The position numbers and the translations under genes are program-made. Shown here piece after piece: positions 49,488 through 58,805 of a DNA stretch of 64,000 bases. The stretch comes from Serinibacter arcticus (GTDB lineage: Bacteria > Actinomycetota > Actinomycetes > Actinomycetales > Beutenbergiaceae): contig NZ_RHPJ01000002.1 of NCBI RefSeq assembly GCF_004786095.1, positions 186,001 to 250,000 of the forward strand, given 5' to 3'. Each line of letters begins with the position of its first letter. The first letter of the stretch is position 1. The notes below the pieces were generated by a model. The model was given only the letters and a program-made list of their open reading frames with translations. It was not told the DNA's origin and searched no databases.

Positions 49488-51586
49488 GGGGCTCCGTCCT
49501 CGCGCTCCTCGCGCGCACCAGCCGCGCGGACTGGCCGCTGCTCGCGCTGAGCGCAATCGTCGTCGCCCTCGTCTGCGTGCTCTCCGTGGTCGTCCCGCGC
49601 GTCCAGAGCGACGCCGCGACCGCCTCGGTGCAGGCGGCCGTGGCCGACCCCGACGCCGTCGTCAGCGTCGCCGTGCCGCTGACCGGTGATGACGCCGTGC
49701 CGAAACCGCTCGTGGAGACGACGGCCGACACCGTGCGGTACGTGGCGGACAAGGTGGCCGTGGCGCTGCCCGACGCGTACGGGCCGCCGGTCGCGATCCT
49801 CCAGAGCAGGCCGATCGCGGCGGGGCGGATCGACGACCGGAACGCCGAGCTGCGCCTGGCCTACCTCGGCGGGGATGCCGCTCCCCGCGTCACCTGGACG
49901 CAGGGGCGCTCGCCCCGGGCGACGGCGACGGCGCTCGAGGTCGTCGGCGCGGACGGGGACGCCCCGCCCGTCGAGGTGGGGCTGACGCAGGCGTCGCTGG
50001 ACGCGATGGGTGCGGCGGTCGGCGACGAGCTCGAGCTCGGCGGGCCGGACGTGCTGCCCGTGCTCGCGCGAATCACCGGTGTGTTCGCGCCGGTGGACGC
50101 GGGCGCGGATGCCGAGACGTGGCCGTGGAGCCTGGTCCCGACCCTGCTGGAGCCGCTCGTGGTCGACGGCGGCGACCGGCGCCTCGCCGTCGCCGCGCTG
50201 CTGAACGACGAATCCCTGCCCTTCGCGCGCTACGCGCTGGCATCGCAGTCGATCGACGCGCGCTACGTCTCCCGGCCCGACCCCGAGGAGCTCACGCGCG
50301 CGTCCGCGGGGCAGCTCGCGGGCGACGTCCGGGCGCTGACGGCCGCTCCCGACGGCGTCGACATCCCCGGCGTCACGTCCACCGTCACGACGCGGGCCGA
50401 CGTCGTGGTCCAGCGCTCGGTGGACCTCGGCGCCGCCGCGACCGCACGAGCAGCCACGGTGCTGCTGGGGCTGCTCGCCGCGGCGGGTGCGCTCCTGGCG
50501 CTCGCGGCGAGCGTGCTCGCGCAGCGACGGGGCGCGACCCTCGCGCTCGCCCGGTCGCGCGGGGCCTCGCGCCTCACGCTCGCGGGTCTGGCGACGGCGG
50601 AGGCCGCGGTCGTGGCTCTCGTGGGGGTGGTGGTCGCGGTGGTGGTGACGGTCGCGTTCGCCCGGGGTGGTGAGGGCGCGGGGGGCGCGGCGCTCGCTTC
50701 GGCGTGGGCGCCGATCCTCGTCGCGGCCGTGCTGCTGCCCCCGGTCGTCGTCCTGGTCACCGTGGCCGCCGGGGAGACCCCGCCGACCGGTCCCGGCCAC
50801 GCGCGGTCGCGGCGGGTGCGGCAGGCCGTGCGGGCCGCCGTCGAGGTCGTCGTCGTGGCGCTCGCGGTGCTCGGGGGCGTGACGCTGCGCGCGCGGGGGG
50901 ACGCGGCGTCGTCCGGTTCCGTGATCGCCGACCTGGTGGTCCTCGGCGCCGCGCCGCTGATCGCCGGCGCGTGCGTGGTGGTGGCGCTGCGCGTGGCGCC
51001 GCTGCTGCGGCGCGCGGCGATCGCCGTCGCCCGGCGCGGTCACGGGGCCGTGGCGCTGCTCGCGGCCGTGCGCGGGGGGCCGGGGCCGGTGGCGACGGCG
51101 ACGATCGTGGTGAGCGTGGCGATGGCGGTGCTGGCCGGTGCCTCGCCGGTGGCCGTCGCGTTCTCCGAGGCGGTGGCCGACGGCGCCCCCGACCCCGTCG
51201 CCGCGCCGTTCGCGGACGCGGCGCTGCTCACGCGCACCGGGGTGGTGGCCGCGCTGGTGGGGATCGCCCTGGTGTCGGTGGTGCTCGTCGGCGTCGCCGG
51301 CCGCACCCGCCGCGACGCCGACGACGCCCGGGCCCGCGCGCTCGGGATGACGGCGTCGCGCACCACGCGCGTGGCGGTGCTGGCCGCCGCCGTGCCCGTG
51401 GCCGTCGCGGCTGCGGTCGGGGTGGCGGCGGGGACGCTCGCGGTGACGCTCGTCGCGCCGGGCGGCGGCGGTGGTGCCGTCGCGCTCGGATGGCTGGCCG
51501 TCCCGACCCTGGCCGTGGTGGCGGCGGCGGTCGCCCGGGCGCGGCCCTCCAGGCGCTCGCTCGCCTCCCGCCTGCGCGCCGGCTGA
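49484..51586 (+). CDS. FtsX-like ABC permease, second
   Basis: A 700-residue permease starting at ATG 49484. The N-terminal helix is WPLLALSAIVVALVCVLSVV, an extracytoplasmic domain follows (about 35-310), then FtsX helix sets around 320-440 and 470-700. RSRGASRLTLAGLATAEAAVV is the typical FtsX cytoplasmic loop. The same loop (RARGATRWQVSR) occurs in the larger permease, so the two are distantly related. Operon of four genes, ended by a perfect palindrome at 51604-51660. Confidence 0.88.
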   Translation: MRGSVLALLARTSRADWPLLALSAIVVALVCVLSVVVPRVQSDAATASVQAAVADPDAVVSVAVPLTGDDAVPKPLVETTADTVRYVADKVAVALPDAYGPPVAILQSRPIAAGRIDDRNAELRLAYLGGDAAPRVTWTQGRSPRATATALEVVGADGDAPPVEVGLTQASLDAMGAAVGDELELGGPDVLPVLARITGVFAPVDAGADAETWPWSLVPTLLEPLVVDGGDRRLAVAALLNDESLPFARYALASQSIDARYVSRPDPEELTRASAGQLAGDVRALTAAPDGVDIPGVTSTVTTRADVVVQRSVDLGAAATARAATVLLGLLAAAGALLALAASVLAQRRGATLALARSRGASRLTLAGLATAEAAVVALVGVVVAVVVTVAFARGGEGAGGAALASAWAPILVAAVLLPPVVVLVTVAAGETPPTGPGHARSRRVRQAVRAAVEVVVVALAVLGGVTLRARGDAASSGSVIADLVVLGAAPLIAGACVVVALRVAPLLRRAAIAVARRGHGAVALLAAVRGGPGPVATATIVVSVAMAVLAGASPVAVAFSEAVADGAPDPVAAPFADAALLTRTGVVAALVGIALVSVVLVGVAGRTRRDADDARARALGMTASRTTRVAVLAAAVPVAVAAAVGVAAGTLAVTLVAPGGGGGAVALGWLAVPTLAVVAAAVARARPSRRSLASRLRAG

Positions 51587-51603
51587 CGCCACGTCCGCGA
51601 AGG

Positions 51604-51660
51604 AGACCCGCTCGAGGCGACACCGACCCGTCGTGGGTCGGTGTCGCCTCGAGCGGGTCT
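51604..51660. terminator. Perfect 26-bp palindromic terminator
   Basis: Arms 51604-51629 and 51635-51660 are perfect inverse complements with a GTCGT loop, just past the permease stop. It is exceptionally long and has no U-tract. The next gene continues on the same strand, so it should separate two transcripts. Confidence 0.75.
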
Positions 51661-51765
51661 ACCTCGCGGGGGAGCGGTCTGACCTTGGGTAGGGGCCTTC
51701 CGGCGTGCCGATAGCGCGCCGGTGTGGTGGGGTCGGAGCACCGCCCTCGACACGACGGAGATCCG

Positions 51766-52464
51766 ATGACGATCCGCCCCGCCCTCGCCACGTCCGCCGC
51801 CACGGTCGCGCTGCTTCTCGGGACCACTTCGGCCGCCTCGGCCGTTCCTGTCGATGCTGCGGGCGCCGACCGTCAGACGGAGATGACCGCCGGTGACACG
51901 AGCGGCTCCTCCGCGGTTCCGGACGATCTGCTGCTCTTCGCTTCCGCCGTCGCCGACCTGGATCTGTCACTGGTGTGGGACGAGCCGTCCGGCCACCTCC
52001 GGGTGTCGCTGGGCCCCGGGCAGTCCGAGGAGGAGGTGCTGGCCGCGGCGGAGGCGAACGGCGTGGCAGACCGGGTCACCATCGTCCGCGCGGAGTACTC
52101 GCTCGAGGACCTCACGTCGTTGGCCTCCGAGCTCGTCAGCTCGGGGCAGGCGCAGTGGGCGGCTCCGGCGCCCGACCTCTCCGGGGTCGACATCGGCGTC
52201 GCCGATGCGGAGGCGAGTGCGTTCTCGCAGGAGCAGGCCCCGGGCCCGGAGACGGACGGGATCCCGGTGCGCATCGTCGAGGTCGGGGAGGTGACCGCGA
52301 TCTCCGACGAGGGAGAAGCGGTCAGCTACGTCGACGGGGAGGGCGAGGCAGCGACCCCGGATCGACCCGGGGTCGAGCCGGCCGTCGCCTGGGGCGTCGG
52401 GGCGATCGCCGTCGCGATCCTGGCGGGTGGCGCGGTGATGGTGCGCCGCCTCGGGCGCCCGTAG
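51766..52464 (+). CDS. Exported membrane-anchored protein of unknown function
   Basis: A 232-residue protein. ATG 51766 has GGAG upstream and starts the signal peptide (cleavage after ASA, near residue 25). The mature part is acidic and Ser/Glu/Asp-rich, with LSLVWDEPSGHLRVSLGPG around residue 66. A C-terminal transmembrane helix (VEPAVAWGVGAIAVAILAGG) is followed by a short basic tail. No LPXTG-type signal. I do not recognise a domain. Confidence 0.7.
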   Translation: MTIRPALATSAATVALLLGTTSAASAVPVDAAGADRQTEMTAGDTSGSSAVPDDLLLFASAVADLDLSLVWDEPSGHLRVSLGPGQSEEEVLAAAEANGVADRVTIVRAEYSLEDLTSLASELVSSGQAQWAAPAPDLSGVDIGVADAEASAFSQEQAPGPETDGIPVRIVEVGEVTAISDEGEAVSYVDGEGEAATPDRPGVEPAVAWGVGAIAVAILAGGAVMVRRLGRP

Positions 52465-52479
52465 CTCGGACGCCCGCGG

Positions 52480-54981
52480 TCAGAACACCGGGCGCGCCGA
52501 CGCCGCCTCCACGATCGCCGAGCGCAGCACCTCGGGCAGGTCGACCGTCGCGAGCGTCTGCGCGAGGTCGAGCCCGTGCTGCTGCTGCACGGCCGACCAC
52601 GCCTGCTCCTTCGTCTCGTAGGCGAGCTCCGCGCCGTCGAGCAGGCAAAACGCGTCCTGCACGACGTCGCGCGGGATCGCGCTCGCGCCCCGGACCGTCA
52701 GCGTGAGGCCGAGCGCCGGGTCGATCCGGCCGAGCGAGATCCGGAGGGCGGGGGCCAGGAGCTCGGCGGCGTCGTCCGCGACCGGTCCGACGACGTGCGG
52801 CTGCGCGGCCCCGTCGCCGCCGGACACCTCGACCGACTCCACCGAGGCGACGCCGACGAGGTCGACCCAGACCTGGCGCGTCCGGCCGGGCTCGCGCCCC
52901 GTCGTCGGGACGATCTCGAGCTCGATCGTGGTGCCGCCGTCCGGGCCGCCGTCGCCCGCCGCCGCGAGCCGCTGCCGCAGCACCGTCACCTCCGGCGTGG
53001 GCTCCGCTGCGCCGTCGTCCTCCACGAGCGTGGACTCCGCCGTCCCGGGGAAGGCGCGCAGCACGAGCGTCTCGGGGTTGGAGCGCACGTCGGCGAGCGG
53101 ATCGGCCGCGAGCGGGAGCACCGCCCCTGCCCGGGCCAGCACGGGGTAGCCCTCGAGCGCGCGGTGCAGCCGCACGGTCCGACCGCGCTCGCCGCCGTCG
53201 TACCGCGCGCCGGTGAACACGTCGATCCACGACCCGGCCGGCAGCCACGCCGTGGTCGAGGCGACGTGCGCGACGTCGTCCTCCGGCGTCGTGATCGGCG
53301 CCAGCAGCAGGTGCTCGGCGACCATCGCCTGGTTCGGCACGGCCAGCGACTCGTCCCACCGCGGGTAGTCGTGGTACATCGGGCGGACGACGGCGACACC
53401 GTCGGTGTGCGCCGCCCACGCCGCCGTGTAGAGCGTGGGAACGAGCAGGTGCCGCAGCCGCAGGAAGCGCGTCATCGCGGCCTCGGCGCGCGGGCCGAAC
53501 GACCACGGCTCCTTGGACGTGAACGGGCTGTTGGAGGAGTGCAGCCGGTTGACGGGCGAGAACACGCCGAGCTGCACCCACCGGACGGAGCGCTCGACGT
53601 CGTGCGTCCCCGCGCGGTGACCGCCGACGTCGTGGCTCCACCAGCCGTAGCCGACGTTGGCCGCCGTCGCGGTGAACGCGGGCTGGAAGTCGAGCGAGGC
53701 CCACGTGATGATCGTGTCGCCCGAGAAGCCGACCGGGTAGCGGTGGCTGCCGAGGCCGGCGTAGCGCGAGAACGTCAGCGGCCGACGACCGCCGCGCGCG
53801 GAGTCGAGGTAGTGGATGTGGTTGAGCATCCACAGCGGGTCGAGACCCGGGATGCGCGTGCTGCCGCCGGACTGCCAGTCCAGCCACCAGAAGTCCACGC
53901 CCTGCTCCTCCAGCGGGTGGTGGAGCAGGCGCAGGTAGGCGTCGACGAAGGCGCGCGAGGTCACGTCGAACGCCACGCCCAGGCCGCTCTCGGGGTCGAT
54001 CCCGACGGCGCGCGCGACCTCCGCGTAGGCGTTCTCGTGGCGGCGGACGCCGTCGGCCGGGTGGACGTTGAGGGTGACGGCGAGGCCACGCTCGTGCAGC
54101 GCGCCGAGGAATCGCGCGGGGTCGGGGAAGAGGTCGGCGTTCCAGGTGTAGCCGGTCCAGCCCGTGCCGATCGCGGGGTCGACGTCGGTCACGTGCCAGT
54201 CCATGTCGATGACGGCGACCGACAGCGGGACCCGCTCGGCCTCGAACGTGTCCATCAGCTCGAGGTAGCTCTCCTCGGAGTAGCGCCAGAACCGGCTCCA
54301 CCAGTTGCCGAGCACGTAGCGCGGCACCAGCGGTGCCGGCCCGGTGAGGAGGTGGAAGTCGGTCAGGGCACCGCGGAAGTCGCGGCCGTGCGCGAAGAGG
54401 TAGAGGTCGCTCGACGGCGTGGGGTCGGGCCGGCCGGCTGCGGCGCGGACCGCGTGGGGACGCGGCGCGATCCAGCCGTCGTCGGAGAGCAGGACCGAGT
54501 CCGAGTCGTCGAGGGTGGCGAACCCGTAGGTCGCCAGGAGGCCGGGCTCGAGCTCGGTGGCGCCGTCGACCTCGTCCAGCGTGCGCGCGGTGCCCCGCAG
54601 GTTGGCGCGGAACGGCGGCTGGTCGGGATACTCCTGGCCGAACCGCCAGACCGAGTAGTGCGGGTCGGTCGCGCCGCTGCGCAGGGTGACCGACAGCGTC
54701 GAGGCGTGGAACGGGCCGCCCGTGTACTCCAGGTGGAGGTGCTCGGTGAGGATCTCGACGGCGTCGGGGCTGCCCTCGCCGCGGCGCACCTCGAAGGTGG
54801 GGACGACGCCGTCGAACGCGCGGTCGACGACGACCTGCGTCCGCTCGTCGACGAACTCCCCGGCGGCGGAGTACTCCAGCCGCAGCAGGCGGGAGGTCAG
54901 GACCGTGAAGCGGTAGGTCTCACCGGCGACGACGGCGGTCTCGTTCGCGGGCGCGGGGCGGCCGTCCGACATGGCGAACAC
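52480..54981 (-). CDS. GH31-family alpha-glycosidase, full-length
   Basis: An 833-residue retaining alpha-glycosidase without signal peptide. The N-terminal beta-sandwich is followed by the barrel with YVLGNWWSRFWRY, SVAVIDMDWHVTD, nucleophile Asp368 in WWLDWQSG and acid/base Asp422 in FSGDTIITW. WWLDW is the alpha-glucosidase/alpha-xylosidase/GH31 glucan form, different from the KFDAG of the enzyme at 26747. C-terminal beta domains are complete. GTG 54981 is preferred because AGGAG lies six bases upstream; ATG 54972 lacks a site. It is convergent with the preceding gene, 15 bp apart. Likely intracellular maltooligosaccharide or isomalto/nigero-type degradation. Confidence 0.9.
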   Translation of the reverse strand: MFAMSDGRPAPANETAVVAGETYRFTVLTSRLLRLEYSAAGEFVDERTQVVVDRAFDGVVPTFEVRRGEGSPDAVEILTEHLHLEYTGGPFHASTLSVTLRSGATDPHYSVWRFGQEYPDQPPFRANLRGTARTLDEVDGATELEPGLLATYGFATLDDSDSVLLSDDGWIAPRPHAVRAAAGRPDPTPSSDLYLFAHGRDFRGALTDFHLLTGPAPLVPRYVLGNWWSRFWRYSEESYLELMDTFEAERVPLSVAVIDMDWHVTDVDPAIGTGWTGYTWNADLFPDPARFLGALHERGLAVTLNVHPADGVRRHENAYAEVARAVGIDPESGLGVAFDVTSRAFVDAYLRLLHHPLEEQGVDFWWLDWQSGGSTRIPGLDPLWMLNHIHYLDSARGGRRPLTFSRYAGLGSHRYPVGFSGDTIITWASLDFQPAFTATAANVGYGWWSHDVGGHRAGTHDVERSVRWVQLGVFSPVNRLHSSNSPFTSKEPWSFGPRAEAAMTRFLRLRHLLVPTLYTAAWAAHTDGVAVVRPMYHDYPRWDESLAVPNQAMVAEHLLLAPITTPEDDVAHVASTTAWLPAGSWIDVFTGARYDGGERGRTVRLHRALEGYPVLARAGAVLPLAADPLADVRSNPETLVLRAFPGTAESTLVEDDGAAEPTPEVTVLRQRLAAAGDGGPDGGTTIELEIVPTTGREPGRTRQVWVDLVGVASVESVEVSGGDGAAQPHVVGPVADDAAELLAPALRISLGRIDPALGLTLTVRGASAIPRDVVQDAFCLLDGAELAYETKEQAWSAVQQQHGLDLAQTLATVDLPEVLRSAIVEAASARPVF

Positions 54982-55188
54982 AGGGAACTCCTGGGGGTGG
55001 GGGGTGGGGTGCGGGAGTGGCTGGTTCCAGTGTTGCCCGGGGCGGGGGTGGGCGCCAGGTGGACGCCGCGTTCGGCGGGCGGGAGATCCGACGAACCCTC
55101 GGGCCGGCAGATCTGCACGCAGGGCCGCCCACACGGCTGACCGGGTGTAGCTCCTGGCAACTCGCACGTCTCCGTGATCGGATGGATC

Positions 55189-55902
55189 ATGCCTTCGACG
55201 CGACGACGAGTCCCTGCAGCCCTGCTCGCCCTGACCGTGGCCGGCGCCCTCGCGGCGTGCAGCCCGGGGGAGGAGGCTGCGCCGTCGGACACCTCCACGG
55301 ACCCCAGCGCGACGAGCGCGGAGCCGTCGACGTCGGCACCCGCCTCGCCGTCGCCTTCGCCGAGCGACACCTCCGAGTCCGCCCCGACCGAGTCGGAGTC
55401 GGTGGCGCCCACCGAGCCCACCGAGCCGACCGACGAAGCACCCGCACCCGAGGACTTCTCCGACTTCGGCACGACCGACCAGACCTCCGACGGATGGCCC
55501 GTGCACGGTCCGGACACCTACCTCACCGAGGTCCGCGCGGCCGCGCACGAGGGCTACGACCGGGTGGTGCTGCAGTTCCGCGGGTCCGAGCCGCCGTCGC
55601 ACGACGTCCGCTACGTCGACGAGGCGACCGGGGACGGCAGCGGGCTGCCGCTCGACGTCGAGGGAGAGACCTTCCTCTACGTCGGTACGGCCATCGTGCT
55701 CAACCCGTACGACGTCGGCGACCCCGAGGACAGCGTCCTGACCGGACCGGGCGACATCGGCGACGCCACGATCAGCGGGCTGTTCGCGGAAGGCCCGTGG
55801 GAGGGCCACTCGGCGACGTACATCGGGCTCGACCGCACGCGCGACTTCCGCGTCACCACCCTGACGGACCCGGCGCGGATCGTCGTCGACATCCGCCGCT
55901 GA
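55189..55902 (+). CDS. AMIN-like-domain lipoprotein
   Basis: A 237-residue lipoprotein with lipobox LAAC, a Ser/Thr/Pro/Glu-rich spacer (about residues 24-90), and a C-terminal beta domain with RVVLQFRGSEPP and TDPARIVVDIRR, the pattern of AMIN-like domains that bind cell-wall components. ATG 55189 places the signal sequence correctly; an in-frame GTG 15 bp upstream is possible. It is monocistronic. The convergent ThrE gene follows after a repeat-rich spacer. Confidence 0.8.
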   Translation: MPSTRRRVPAALLALTVAGALAACSPGEEAAPSDTSTDPSATSAEPSTSAPASPSPSPSDTSESAPTESESVAPTEPTEPTDEAPAPEDFSDFGTTDQTSDGWPVHGPDTYLTEVRAAAHEGYDRVVLQFRGSEPPSHDVRYVDEATGDGSGLPLDVEGETFLYVGTAIVLNPYDVGDPEDSVLTGPGDIGDATISGLFAEGPWEGHSATYIGLDRTRDFRVTTLTDPARIVVDIRR

Positions 55903-55910
55903 CGATTCCT

Positions 55911-56039
55911 GCCGAGAACGGTGGGTGCGGCTCGAAGGACCAGCTCGAGCCGCGAGGAGCGTTCTCGGCGGTGCGAGGCCGGGCCGAGAACGGCGGGTGC
56001 GGCTCGACGGGGCGGTTGGGGCAGCGCCGGCCGTTCTCG
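55911..56039. repeat. Two tandem related hairpins between convergent genes
   Basis: Hairpin 1 (55911-55969) has an outer 10-bp stem GCCGAGAACG/CGTTCTCGGC and an inner 9-bp stem GCGGCTCGA/TCGAGCCGC. Hairpin 2 repeats the left half almost exactly from 55983 and closes with a 10-bp stem (55985-55994 with 56030-56039). The pair lies between the AMIN-like and ThrE genes and could act as a double bidirectional terminator. Confidence 0.65.
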
Positions 56040-56094
56040 ACGACGGGGGTCGCCCCCCGGGGTGGGTCGCCGGAGATCGGTGACCGCCGCGGCC

Positions 56095-57738
56095 TCAGGG
56101 CTTGGCGGCCGGCTCACCGGGCGCGACGTCGGCGTGGTCCGCCGTCGCCCCGGCCAGCCGGGCGGCGTCCACTGGGGCCGCCGTCGTCTCGGCAGTCTCG
56201 CCAGACTCAGCACCCTCGGCCACCGGGTGGCCGGAGTCCGCAGGCTCCGCCGGTCCGCCCTGCGGCACCACGTTCCGGTGCCGACGGCGCGGGTTGCGCG
56301 GCTGCAGCCCCCGCAGGCGCTGCGCCAGCACCTCACCGAGCGTGACCCCGGCCGCGAGCCCGAGCCCGATCATCGAGGCCTGCAGCAGCATCCCGACGCC
56401 GGAGCCGTCGCCGTCGTCGGACACCAGGTCGAGCATGCCGCGGTAGATCGTCAGACCCGGGAGCAGCGGCACGATGCCGCAGACGGTCGTCACGAGCGCC
56501 GGCACCCCGAGCCGCCGGGCGAGGGAGTCGGCGATGAAGCCCAGGACCAGGGCGGCCCCCGCGCTCGCCATCGGGACCCCGAGGCCCAGCGTCGAGAAGC
56601 CCCAGAACATCAGGTACGTCACCCCGCCGGCCGTCGCCGCGATCAGCGCCGCGCGCGGCCGGGCGTACGACGCCGTCGCCCACGCCCCAGAGGTCAGGAG
56701 CGACGCGAGCACCAGCACCCACACCGGGTACGGGTTCGCCGGGAGATCGACCAGCGTGAGGGAGACCCCGGCGCGGCGCGCGAGGTCGAGCACGCCACCG
56801 ATGCCGATCACGATGCCGAGGGTCAGCAGGACCACCTGGAACAGCAGCCCGCCGGCGGTGATGGGGAAGCCGTTGATGGCGTCGTCGGCGGCTCCGACCA
56901 GGGACATGCCGGCCAGCAGCACCACGATGCTCGAGGCCACCACGAGCGACGGCGGCAGCGTCGTGAACTCGACCGGCAGCCCCGGGATCACCGTGAGCAG
57001 CAGCACCGCGACGCCGGTCGCGATAGCCGCCCCGATGATCTGGAGGAAGAACGGCGGCAGCTGCCAGCGCGCGAGGAGCCGCAGCGTCGTGTCGATGAGG
57101 GCCGTCGTCACGGCGGCGACCGCGGCGACCAGGAGCCCGCCGCCGAGCAGCACGGCGATCGACGCCGCCATCGCCGCGAGCGCGACCGTCACGAGCGCGC
57201 GACGGTAGGAGTGGGGGGCCTTGACGATCTCGTCCAGCGCGGCGTGCCCGTGCTCGAGCCGGACCCGCGCCGTCCGCGACCACTCCTCGATCGACACCCC
57301 GCGCAGCGACGGCATCGCGATGATCTCGCGCGCCAGGTCGACCACGCGCGACAGCCGTCCGTAGTCCGTGGCCTGGTCGTGCACCACGCGCAGCACGCTC
57401 GTGCCGGTGGAGTCGTCCGCGATGAGGATGGAGGTGAACGTCAGGTCGACCTCGCACCGCACGTCGAACGAGCGGCACACGTCGCGGATCGTCCCGAAGA
57501 CGTCCGACGCCGAGGCTCCCAGCGAGAGCATCGCCTCGCCCAGCCGCGCGGCCAGCTCCATGGTCTCGCGCACCGCCTGGGCGTCGCGGGAGGCGGGTTC
57601 CGCCCGCCGGCCGGTGGGGACGGTGGGGGGTTTGCCGACGGCGTGGGCCGCGAGACGGCGGGCGAGGGACAGCGAGCGCACCGTACGAGCGTAGGCGTGG
57701 ACGAGGGCGTCCGAGGGCACGTGTACGGAGGTACGCAT
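56095..57738 (-). CDS. thrE: ThrE-family threonine/serine exporter
   Basis: A 547-residue integral membrane exporter. The N-terminal 185 residues form the cytosolic ThrE catalytic-like domain (MELAARLGEAMLSLGASASDV, RCEVDLTFTSI). About ten transmembrane segments follow in two groups of five, corresponding to ThrE and ThrE_2 (DUF3815) fused in one chain, typical for actinobacteria. The C-terminal 70 residues are Ala/Pro/Glu-rich. ATG 57738 has GAGGA upstream. Acts in proton-driven amino acid efflux. No nearby amino acid genes. Confidence 0.9.
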   Translation of the reverse strand: MRTSVHVPSDALVHAYARTVRSLSLARRLAAHAVGKPPTVPTGRRAEPASRDAQAVRETMELAARLGEAMLSLGASASDVFGTIRDVCRSFDVRCEVDLTFTSILIADDSTGTSVLRVVHDQATDYGRLSRVVDLAREIIAMPSLRGVSIEEWSRTARVRLEHGHAALDEIVKAPHSYRRALVTVALAAMAASIAVLLGGGLLVAAVAAVTTALIDTTLRLLARWQLPPFFLQIIGAAIATGVAVLLLTVIPGLPVEFTTLPPSLVVASSIVVLLAGMSLVGAADDAINGFPITAGGLLFQVVLLTLGIVIGIGGVLDLARRAGVSLTLVDLPANPYPVWVLVLASLLTSGAWATASYARPRAALIAATAGGVTYLMFWGFSTLGLGVPMASAGAALVLGFIADSLARRLGVPALVTTVCGIVPLLPGLTIYRGMLDLVSDDGDGSGVGMLLQASMIGLGLAAGVTLGEVLAQRLRGLQPRNPRRRHRNVVPQGGPAEPADSGHPVAEGAESGETAETTAAPVDAARLAGATADHADVAPGEPAAKP

Positions 57739-57788
57739 CACGTCCTCGCCGGTTCCTCCCGGCCGAGGCGGCGAGTGTCCCGAGAGGG

Positions 57789-57817
57789 TTGAAACACCCG
57801 TGAGCATCGTGTTAGGA
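57789..57817 (+). promoter_or_regulatory. Candidate promoter of the bacteriocin-like gene
   Basis: TTGAAA (57789-57794) and TTAGGA (57812-57817) are spaced 17 bp. A GTG at 57823, in frame with the downstream gene, lies 6 bp after the -10 box. The interval to 58011 has no other gene. Confidence 0.45.
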
Positions 57818-58011
57818 AAGTTGTGCACGACAGCAGCACCCGACCAGACACCGACGTCCCCGAGGTGGTGGAGAGACGCAGCACCGTTCGCGTACGGCAC
57901 TCCGGACGAGGTCCGGCGGAGAGCATCTCGACGCTCGACCGCGTCAGCGCCCGCAGCGATCGGATCGACGACAGAAGAGATCACCCACGAGCACGACCCG
58001 AGGGAGACATC

Positions 58012-58794
58012 ATGCTGACGAAGAAGCTGGGTACGACCCTGACCGGAACACTGGCCGCAGCGACGCTGGCCTTCGCCATGACGGCGGCCCCCGCGAGTGC
58101 GCAGACGGTGCGACCGGCCGACGGAGCGACCGAGTGCGCGGCCGCACCGGCCTCGCCGGCCGCGACGACCGACGACGGCTCCGGCAGCGTCGACATGACG
58201 CAGCTCGACGCCACGGCGAGCGGTGAGGCGGTCGCCGGAGCGACCGCGCTGCTCGACGGCGGTGGCCTGACGGTCCACGCAGCGGCCGACGCCGTCGATC
58301 GCGAGGGCGCGAAGGCGTACCTCCTCGAGGCCGGCGGGGAGACGTTCACGTCCGTGACCTTCCCGGTCGCCGGGGACCACAGCGCCCTCCTGAGCAACCT
58401 GACCGTCGTCACCGATGCCGACGGCGGCATCGTCCAGTACGCCGAGACGCTCGTCGGCTCGAACGCCGGCGGCACCTTCCAGCTCACGACGTACGTGGAC
58501 GGCACGCTCGTCAACGACGAGGACACCGGCATCGCGTTCGTCGGCGACGAGCAGCTGACCGCCGACGTCGCCGGATCCCCGGGGTCCGACGTCGTGGCCG
58601 CCAAGAACACGGGCGCGTGCCTCGCGACGGTCCTCGGAGTGAGCGGCGTGGTCGGCGCCATCATCGCCAAGGTCTGCGTCGGCGCGTGCGCGGTTCCCAT
58701 GACGCCCGTGACGGGCCCTGTCTGCGCCGCGTGCGTGGGCGGGTTCGCCGTCGTCGGTGGCGCCTCGATCGGTGCCATCGCCAGCTGCTTCTGA
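58012..58794 (+). CDS. Secreted protein with Cys/Gly-rich hydrophobic C terminus, halocin-C8-like bacteriocin candidate
   Basis: A 260-residue protein. ATG 58012 has GAGGGAG upstream. The signal peptide MLTKKLGTTLTGTLAAATLA continues to ASA (cleavage near residue 30). Residues 31-200 are Ala/Thr/Asp/Gly-rich with beta-strand character. The C-terminal 58 residues hold six Cys (203, 222, 226, 238, 241, 259) in a hydrophobic, Gly/Ala/Val-rich setting, with CVGACAVPM and CAACVGGFAVVGG. This two-part layout, large N-terminal part plus small Cys-rich tail, resembles the halocin C8 precursor and related actinobacterial proteins. A small two-helix membrane protein is encoded 11 bp downstream. Antimicrobial activity is inference. 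Confidence 0.7.
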   Translation: MLTKKLGTTLTGTLAAATLAFAMTAAPASAQTVRPADGATECAAAPASPAATTDDGSGSVDMTQLDATASGEAVAGATALLDGGGLTVHAAADAVDREGAKAYLLEAGGETFTSVTFPVAGDHSALLSNLTVVTDADGGIVQYAETLVGSNAGGTFQLTTYVDGTLVNDEDTGIAFVGDEQLTADVAGSPGSDVVAAKNTGACLATVLGVSGVVGAIIAKVCVGACAVPMTPVTGPVCAACVGGFAVVGGASIGAIASCF

Positions 58795-58805
58795 TCGGAG
58801 GCGTG

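Noticed and set aside
48278-51592. Long minus-strand open frame opposite the FtsX permeases
   Set aside because: Low-complexity Arg/His/Ala composition and no domain; the plus-strand permeases are recognisable and coupled.
52576-55140. Long plus-strand open frame opposite the large GH31 gene
   Set aside because: Composition typical of antisense frames in G+C-rich DNA, while the GH31 catalytic motifs are in the minus-strand frame.
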